Below, piece after piece: positions 58,952 to 64,000 of a stretch of DNA of 64,000 nucleotides. The first letter of the stretch is position 1. The number at the start of each line of letters is the position of its first letter. Source of the DNA: Halomonas sp. SSL-5 (GTDB lineage Bacteria; Pseudomonadota; Gammaproteobacteria; Pseudomonadales; Halomonadaceae); contig NZ_JAUYWF010000005.1 in NCBI RefSeq assembly GCF_030708455.1, positions 62,001-126,000 on the forward strand, read 5' to 3'. The notes below the pieces were generated by a model. The model saw only the letters and a program-made list of their open reading frames with translations. It did no database searches and had not been told where the DNA came from. Made by a program: the position numbers and the translations under genes.

Positions 58952-59109
58952 ATCGGCGATGGCGGCCCGACGCGGTCGCCGCAGCGCACCTTTCGACGCC
59001 GTTCGCCCGTCGCCCAGTGAAGACACCGGGTGAACGGCGAGCGCCGTCTGCCATGACAACAACATCCCGAGCGATGCGCCGGGATCCAGTGCCACACCAG
59101 GAGGGTTGT

Positions 59110-59385
59110 ATGCGTAAGCCAGAACTCGCGGCGGCGATTGCCGAGCGTGCCGATCTGTCGAAGGACAAGGCGAGCCAGGTCCTCAATGTCATCCTCGACG
59201 AGATCACCGGGAGCGTCTCCCAGGGGCAGGATGTCTCGCTGATCGGTTTCGGTACCTTCGCCGTGCGCGAGCGCGCTGCGCGCACCGGCAAGAATCCCCA
59301 GACCGGTCAGCCGTTGACCATTCCGGCCAGCAAGACGGTGGCCTTCAAGCCGGGCAAGGGTCTCAAGGACGCCGTGGCCAAGTAA
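59110..59385 (+). CDS. HU-family DNA-binding protein
   Basis: A 91-residue HU/IHF-type protein. It reads MRKPELAAAIAERADLSKDKAS, has the central GFGTFAVRERAARTGKNPQTG beta-arm motif and ends KPGKGLKDAVAK. AGGAGG lies before the ATG. It occupies the place of the extra HU-like gene PA5348 of P. aeruginosa between the rubredoxin reductase and recG regions, so it is a paralogue of the main HupB rather than the principal HU gene; this is inferred from position. Confidence 0.93.
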   Translation: MRKPELAAAIAERADLSKDKASQVLNVILDEITGSVSQGQDVSLIGFGTFAVRERAARTGKNPQTGQPLTIPASKTVAFKPGKGLKDAVAK

Positions 59386-59391
59386 CCCGGA

Positions 59392-59416
59392 GAAAGTCAC
59401 TCCGGGAAAGTCACTC
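59392..59416 (+). repeat. Short tandem repeat after the HU gene
   Basis: The 11-mer gaaagtcactc occurs at 59392-59402 and 59406-59416 (14-bp period), with a third degenerate copy (gagacagtaac) next. It lies right after the HU-like stop codon. Confidence 0.7.
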
Positions 59417-59432
59417 TGAGACAGTAACCCCG

Positions 59433-59472
59433 GGACGCCTGGCCAGTTTCCGACGCCAGGCGTCCTCGTTTC
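59433..59472 (+). terminator. Terminator after the HU-like gene
   Basis: Perfect 11-bp stem ggacgcctggc / gccaggcgtcc (59433-59443 and 59455-59465), 11-base loop, then tcgtttcc. Confidence 0.65.
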
Positions 59473-59500
59473 CACCCTCCAGGGATCCGGTGGTGATCAC

Positions 59501-59857
59501 ATGAAGCTGAAACTGATGCTCTGGGTGCTGGGCTGGCTGCTCAGGCGCGCCCTGCGTCGCAATCCCCGCTTTCGCGAGCTGCTCGGCGAGATGCGCGGCC
59601 TCGACTGGGGGGTCGCCACCGAGGATCTCTCCATCGCCCGCCACTATCGCATGTCGCCCCGCGGCATCGAGCACGGCCGCGGCCTGCCGGTGGACCTGGA
59701 CCTGGAGCTGCGCTTCGAGGACGCGGCCACCGCGCTCGAGGTGTTGCGCAAGCCGAGCCAGCAGGCCTTCCTCGACGGCATGATGGACGGGCGCGTGCGC
59801 CTGGTCGGCGACGCCGCCGACCTCCAGCGCCTGCAGAAGCTGTTGCGCCACCTCTGA
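59501..59857 (+). CDS. Small SCP2-like (sterol carrier fold) protein of unknown function
   Basis: A 118-residue protein: MKLKLMLWVLGWLLRRALRR (one hydrophobic/amphipathic start), then an alpha/beta region with VDLDLELRFEDAATALEVLRKPSQQAFLDGMMDGRVRLVGDAADLQRLQKLL, whose strand-helix pattern and G.v.v.GD segment recall SCP2/ubiquinone-biosynthesis accessory (UbiJ-like) domains. It is between the HU terminator and the YccS-like gene, with GAGG-poor upstream DNA. Function is unknown; lipid or quinone-related binding is a guess from the fold. Confidence 0.65.
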   Translation: MKLKLMLWVLGWLLRRALRRNPRFRELLGEMRGLDWGVATEDLSIARHYRMSPRGIEHGRGLPVDLDLELRFEDAATALEVLRKPSQQAFLDGMMDGRVRLVGDAADLQRLQKLLRHL

Positions 59858-59879
59858 CGGCGGGAGACCCGTACCCGCC

Positions 59880-61997
59880 ATGACTCCCTCCCTGGTCCTG
59901 CGCCGCTTCTGGACCCTCGAGCCCGCCGCCTACAGCCTGCGGGTCTTCATCGCCCTGGCCGGCATCACGCTGCTGTGCTGGTGGCGCGGCGACATGGCCA
60001 GCCTGATCCCGCTGTTCCTGGGCGCCATCGCCAGTGCCCTGGCCGAGACCGATGACGACTGGCCCGGCCGGATAGCCGCCCTGCTGGTCACCCTGGCCTG
60101 CTTTGCGCTGGCCTCGCTGGCGATGGAACTGCTGTTCACGCACCCCTGGCCGCTGGTGGTGACCCTGGGCCTGTCGGCCTTCGGCATGACCATGCTCGGG
60201 GCGGTCAGCCAGCGCTACGCGACCATCGCCAACGCCACCCTGATCCTGACCGTGTACACCCTGATCAGCCTCGAGCAGCGCGGCACGCCGGCGCTGGGCG
60301 AGCTGTGGCGGGAGCCGGCGCTGCTGGTGGGGGGTGCCGCCTGGTACGGGGCGATCTCGGTGGCGTGGTGTGCGCTCTTCTCGCGTCAGCCGCTGCAGCT
60401 GGCCATGGCGCGGGTCTACCGTGAGCTGGCTCGCTACCTCGGCCTCAAGGCGGCGCTGTTCGAGCCGCTGCGCGGGCTGGACGTGGAGAGTCGGCGCCTG
60501 GCCCTGGCACGCCAGAACGGCCGGGTGGTGGAGGCCCTCAACGATGCCAAGGAGCGTCTCCTCCGTCGCCCGGAGGGGCAGCGTGCGTCGCCGAGGCTGG
60601 CGCGCTACCTGCGCCTCTACTTCATCGCCCAGGATATCCACGAGCGAGCCAGCTCCTCCCACTCTCCCTATGCCGAGCTGGCCGAGGCCTTCTTCCACCA
60701 CGACGTGCTGTTCCGCGTCCAGCGGGTGCTCCAGGCCCAGGGTGAGGCGTGCCGGACCCTGGCCCGGGGCCTGCTGCTCAAGCGCTCCTTCGACCTGGCC
60801 CCCAGCGAACAGGCGCTGGTCGATCTGGAGGCCTCCCTGACGCACCTGCGGGAGGCGATACCCGCCGAGCGCCAGGCGCTGCTGCCCGCCCTGGAGGCCG
60901 TGGCCGACAACCTGGCGACCCTGGAGCGGGCCCTGGCCGGGGCTCACCACCCGGCGCTCGGCGAGGGGGACGATGAGGCGCTTCACGACCGCACGCCCCG
61001 CGGCCTGGGTGATGTGGTCGAGCGCCTGCAGGCGCAGCTGACCCCGCGTTCGCCGGTGTTCCGTCACGCCGTGCGGCTGGCCGCCACCCTGGTGGCCGGC
61101 TACGCGGTACTGCACCTGATCCACCCCACCCAGGGCTACTGGATCCTGCTGACCAGCCTGTTCGTGTGCCGGCCCAGCTTCGGCGCCACCCGGCGTTTCC
61201 TGTGGCAGCGCATCCTGGGTACGGTGCTGGGGCTGGTGGCGGGCTGGGCGCTGATCAGCCTGTTCCCCTCTGCGGCGCTCCAGGCGGGGATCGCGGTGGT
61301 CGCCGGGGTCGCCTTCTTCGCCCTGCGCGGGCGCCACTACACCCTGGCCACGGCGGCGATCACCCTGATGGTGCTGAGCTGCTTCAACCAGGTGGGGGAC
61401 GGCTTCGGGCTGATCTGGCCGCGTCTCCTGGATACCCTGCTGGGCGCCGGCATCGCCGGGCTTGCCGTGCTGACGATCCTGCCCGACTGGCAGGGCAGGC
61501 GGCTGCATCGCCAGGCCGCCGCCACCCTGGTGGCGGGGCGCGACTACCTGGCGGCGCTGGTCGAGCAGTATGCCAGCGGCAAGCGCGACGACCTGGCCTA
61601 TCGCCTGGCGCGGCGCAATGCTCACAACGCCGACGCGGAGCTCGCCGCCATGCTGGCCAACGTGCAGCAGGAGCCGGGGCCCTTCCGCCGCGACGCCGAG
61701 CGCGGGCTGCCCTTCCAGCTCCACGCCCATACCCTGCTCAACTATCTCTCCGCCCTGGGGGCCCATCGCGGCGAGAGCCGCGGGGTGACGCCGGCGGAGA
61801 GTGCCATGGCCGAGGCGGTGCTCGCCGAGCTGGATGGCCTGGCCCGGGCGCTGGAGCGGCGCGAGCCGATCGATCCCCACGCGGCCCTCGCGGTGGCCGA
61901 GGCGGCGTCGGCCTCCCTGCTGGGGGCCCAGCTGGCGCTGATCGGCCATCAGCTGGCGCCGCTGCGGGAGGCCTCGGCGAGGCTGGTGTCGGCCTAG
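59880..61997 (+). CDS. YccS/FUSC-family integral membrane protein
   Basis: A 705-residue protein with two clusters of about five membrane helices (about 20-170 and 395-540) separated by a soluble helical region, the layout of YccS/YhfK and FUSC-like proteins (aromatic acid or weak-acid efflux in some relatives). The N-terminus MTPSLVLRRFWTLEPAAYSLRVFIALA and RYATIANATLILTVYTL fit YccS. The region DDWPGRIAALL is conserved. Substrate unknown. Its stop codon TAG overlaps the convergent recG stop (shared CTAG at 61994-61997). Confidence 0.88.
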   Translation: MTPSLVLRRFWTLEPAAYSLRVFIALAGITLLCWWRGDMASLIPLFLGAIASALAETDDDWPGRIAALLVTLACFALASLAMELLFTHPWPLVVTLGLSAFGMTMLGAVSQRYATIANATLILTVYTLISLEQRGTPALGELWREPALLVGGAAWYGAISVAWCALFSRQPLQLAMARVYRELARYLGLKAALFEPLRGLDVESRRLALARQNGRVVEALNDAKERLLRRPEGQRASPRLARYLRLYFIAQDIHERASSSHSPYAELAEAFFHHDVLFRVQRVLQAQGEACRTLARGLLLKRSFDLAPSEQALVDLEASLTHLREAIPAERQALLPALEAVADNLATLERALAGAHHPALGEGDDEALHDRTPRGLGDVVERLQAQLTPRSPVFRHAVRLAATLVAGYAVLHLIHPTQGYWILLTSLFVCRPSFGATRRFLWQRILGTVLGLVAGWALISLFPSAALQAGIAVVAGVAFFALRGRHYTLATAAITLMVLSCFNQVGDGFGLIWPRLLDTLLGAGIAGLAVLTILPDWQGRRLHRQAAATLVAGRDYLAALVEQYASGKRDDLAYRLARRNAHNADAELAAMLANVQQEPGPFRRDAERGLPFQLHAHTLLNYLSALGAHRGESRGVTPAESAMAEAVLAELDGLARALERREPIDPHAALAVAEAASASLLGAQLALIGHQLAPLREASARLVSA

Positions 61998-64000
61998 ACC
62001 TGCCCGTAGCGACCGGCCTCCTCGCCCAGCCAGCGGCGGATCAGTGGCTGGCTGGCCTCGGGGTGGGTGGCCATCAAGGCCTCGGCCAGGGGGGCGACGC
62101 GGTCGAGCAGGTCGGCGTCGCGCTCCAGGTCGGCGATCTTCATCTGGGCCAGGCCCGTCTGGCGGGTGCCCAGCACCTCGCCGGGGCCGCGCAGCTCCAG
62201 GTCCTTCTCCGCGATGCGAAAGCCATCGGTGGTCTCGCGCATCACCGCCAGGCGCTCCCGGGAGTGGGCCGACAGCGGCGGGTGGTAGAGCAGCACGCAG
62301 AAGCTGTCGGTGGCGCCGCGCCCCACTCGCCCGCGCAGCTGGTGCAGCTGGGAGAGGCCCAGCCGTTCGGGGTTCTCGATGATCATCAGGCTGGCGTTGG
62401 GCACGTCGACCCCCACCTCGATCACCGTGGTGGCCACCAGCAGGTCCAGCTCGCCGGCCTTGAAGGCGTCCATCACCGCCGCCTTCTCGGCGGCCTTCAT
62501 GCGCCCGTGGACCAGGCCGATGGCAAGCGTCGGCAGCGCCTCGACGAGCTCGTCACGGGTCGCCTCGGCGGCCTGGCACTCCAGTACCTCCGACTCCTCG
62601 ATCAGGGTGCAGACCCAGTAGGCCTGGCGCCCCTCGGCGCAGGCGTGGCGGATGCGCTCGACCACCTCGGGGCGCCGCTCGCCGGGCATCGCCACGGTCC
62701 TGACCGGGGTGCGGCCCGGGGGCAGCTCGTCGATCACCGAGACATCCAGGTCGGCGTAGGCACTCATCGCCAGGGTGCGCGGGATAGGCGTGGCGGTCAT
62801 GACCAGCTGATGTGGGGTAAGGCCGCCGGCCTCGCCTTTTTCACGTAGGGCCAGGCGCTGGTGGACCCCGAAGCGGTGCTGCTCGTCGACGATCGCCAGG
62901 CCCAGGCGCTGGAAGTGCACGTCGCCCTGGAACAGCGCGTGGGTGCCCACCACCATGCGCGCGCGTCCGTCCTGGATCGCCGCCTTGGTGTCGAGGCGCG
63001 CCTTGCCCTTGAGCTTGCCGGCCAGCCACGCCACCTCGATGCCCAGCGGCGCGAACCAGGCCCGGAAGGCGCGGTAGTGCTGCTCGGCCAGTATCTCCGT
63101 GGGGGCCATCATCGCCGCCTGGCAGTCGCCGGCGATGGCGGAGAGTGCCGCCATGGCGGCCACCACCGTCTTGCCGGAGCCCACGTCGCCCTGCACCAGG
63201 CGCAGCATGGGCACCTCCCGGGCCAGGTCGGCGGCGATCTCGTCGAGCACCCGGCGCTGGGCGGCGGTCAGCGAGAAGGGCAGCTGGGTCAGGAAGCGCG
63301 CCTGCAGGCCGCGCCCCGAGGGCAGCGCCGGGGCGCCATCCTCCTGGATGCGCAGGCGCACCGCCTGCAGGCTGAGGCGGTGGGCGAGCAGCTCCTCCAG
63401 CGCGAGTCGGCGGGTGGCCGGGTGGCGGCCGCCGGCGAGCTGCTCGGGGTCGATCTCCGGGGGCGGCTGGTGCAGCACGTGCAGGCAGCGGTGCAGCTCG
63501 GGCAGCCGGAAGCGTTGGCGGAGGTCCGTGGTGATCCAGTCGGGCAGGGCCTCGGGGTGGGCATCGAGGCGCGCCAGGGCCTGTTCGATCAGCGCCCGCA
63601 GGCGGGTCTGGTGGAGCCCCTCGGTGGCGGGATAGATCGGCGTCAGGTGGTCCTCCACCGGCGGGGCATCGGCCGTGAGCAGGCGATACTCCGGGTGGTA
63701 GAGCTCCAGGCCGGTGGCGCCGGCGCGGGCCTCGCCGAAGCCGCGTACCCAGCCGCCGGGCTGGAACTGCTGCTGCTGGGCCGGGGAGAAGTGGAAGAAG
63801 CGCAGGCTGAGGATGCCGCTGCCGTCGCGCAGGCGCACCAGCAGGCTGCGGCGCCGGCCGCGCACCACCTCGGCGGCCACCACCTCGCCCTCCACCACCG
63901 CCTCGTGGCCGGCGCGCAGGGTGCCGATGGGGGTGATGCGGGTACGGTCCTGGTAGCGCAGCGGCAGGTGGAAGAGCAGGTCGGCCACGCTGTCGATGCG
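61994..64000 (-). CDS. recG: ATP-dependent DNA helicase RecG (5' end outside the window)
   Basis: RecG remodels stalled replication forks and Holliday junctions. The visible part covers about 668 residues and lacks only the extreme N-terminus: the first visible residues are RIDSVADLLFHLPLRYQDRT, matching the wedge-domain start of E. coli RecG (693 residues). Helicase motifs I GDVGSGKT, II DEQHRFG, then GLTPHQLVMTATPIPRTLAMS and the C-terminal QLHQLRGRVGRG are present. A GTG at 63988 is an internal codon, not the start. In Pseudomonas recG lies at the same place. Confidence 0.97.
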   Translation of the reverse strand, partial: RIDSVADLLFHLPLRYQDRTRITPIGTLRAGHEAVVEGEVVAAEVVRGRRRSLLVRLRDGSGILSLRFFHFSPAQQQQFQPGGWVRGFGEARAGATGLELYHPEYRLLTADAPPVEDHLTPIYPATEGLHQTRLRALIEQALARLDAHPEALPDWITTDLRQRFRLPELHRCLHVLHQPPPEIDPEQLAGGRHPATRRLALEELLAHRLSLQAVRLRIQEDGAPALPSGRGLQARFLTQLPFSLTAAQRRVLDEIAADLAREVPMLRLVQGDVGSGKTVVAAMAALSAIAGDCQAAMMAPTEILAEQHYRAFRAWFAPLGIEVAWLAGKLKGKARLDTKAAIQDGRARMVVGTHALFQGDVHFQRLGLAIVDEQHRFGVHQRLALREKGEAGGLTPHQLVMTATPIPRTLAMSAYADLDVSVIDELPPGRTPVRTVAMPGERRPEVVERIRHACAEGRQAYWVCTLIEESEVLECQAAEATRDELVEALPTLAIGLVHGRMKAAEKAAVMDAFKAGELDLLVATTVIEVGVDVPNASLMIIENPERLGLSQLHQLRGRVGRGATDSFCVLLYHPPLSAHSRERLAVMRETTDGFRIAEKDLELRGPGEVLGTRQTGLAQMKIADLERDADLLDRVAPLAEALMATHPEASQPLIRRWLGEEAGRYGQV

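Overview
The window looks like the origin-proximal chromosome of a GC-rich (by eye about 65%) gammaproteobacterium, most likely Halomonadaceae (Halomonas or a close relative). The basis is the gene content (dnaN-dnaA-rpmH-rnpA-yidC-mnmE, mnmG-rsmG-parAB-atp, glmU-glmS, pst-phoU-phoBR-ubiA-ubiC-HU-recG), the protein sequences, and an order that resembles Pseudomonas blocks with local rearrangements. I see no prophage, insertion sequence, CRISPR array, rRNA or tRNA. Almost every gene belongs to a known family, so the points of interest are rearrangements, regulatory DNA and a few unusual genes.

Layout. 1-7.2 kb: dnaN and dnaA on the minus strand, an oriC-like DnaA-box region, then rpmH, rnpA, yidC and mnmE on plus. 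The yidD gene usually found between rnpA and yidC is missing and a terminator lies in that gap. 7.2-16.6 kb: a minus-strand block with rlmJ, a glycine-zipper OmpA-like lipoprotein, hemW, rdgB, a degenerate phosphotransferase/ATPase, hemL, thiD, hemJ and a CLC chloride channel. 16.7-21 kb: argC, a palindromic repeat element, erpA and a glutamine-type ABC transporter. 21-25.8 kb: a second DnaA-box cluster directly before mnmG, then rsmG, parA and parB. 25.8-33.1 kb: the complete ATP synthase operon atpIBEFHAGDC with its promoter and internal hairpins.

33.1-47.8 kb: mgtE, uppP, apbE, glmU, glmS, a DUF72 gene, an NSS symporter, a small unknown gene, hexR, uvrD, an orphan TRAP binding protein and an acyl-CoA thioesterase. 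47.9-56.2 kb: the phosphate block, with a PstS-like binding protein, pstC, pstA, pstB, phoU, a CysZ-like gene, and phoR/phoB on the opposite strand. Two clear Pho boxes lie before pstC and before phoB. 56.2-64 kb: ubiA, ubiC, a rubredoxin-reductase-like flavoprotein, an HU-like protein, a small SCP2-like protein, a YccS/FUSC membrane protein and recG, which runs off the right edge.

How the genes work together: the left part handles replication initiation and segregation (DnaA, DnaN, ParAB), ribosome and tRNA maturation (RnpA, MnmE/MnmG, RsmG, RlmJ) and membrane insertion (YidC, probably needed for F0). The centre makes ATP and the UDP-GlcNAc and undecaprenyl phosphate used for the envelope. 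The right part senses and imports phosphate and starts ubiquinone synthesis. The most unusual observation is that two DnaA-box clusters of origin type lie about 18 kb apart, one beside dnaA (Pseudomonas style) and one beside mnmG (E. coli style). They are separated by a block that splits the usual mnmE-mnmG neighbourhood.
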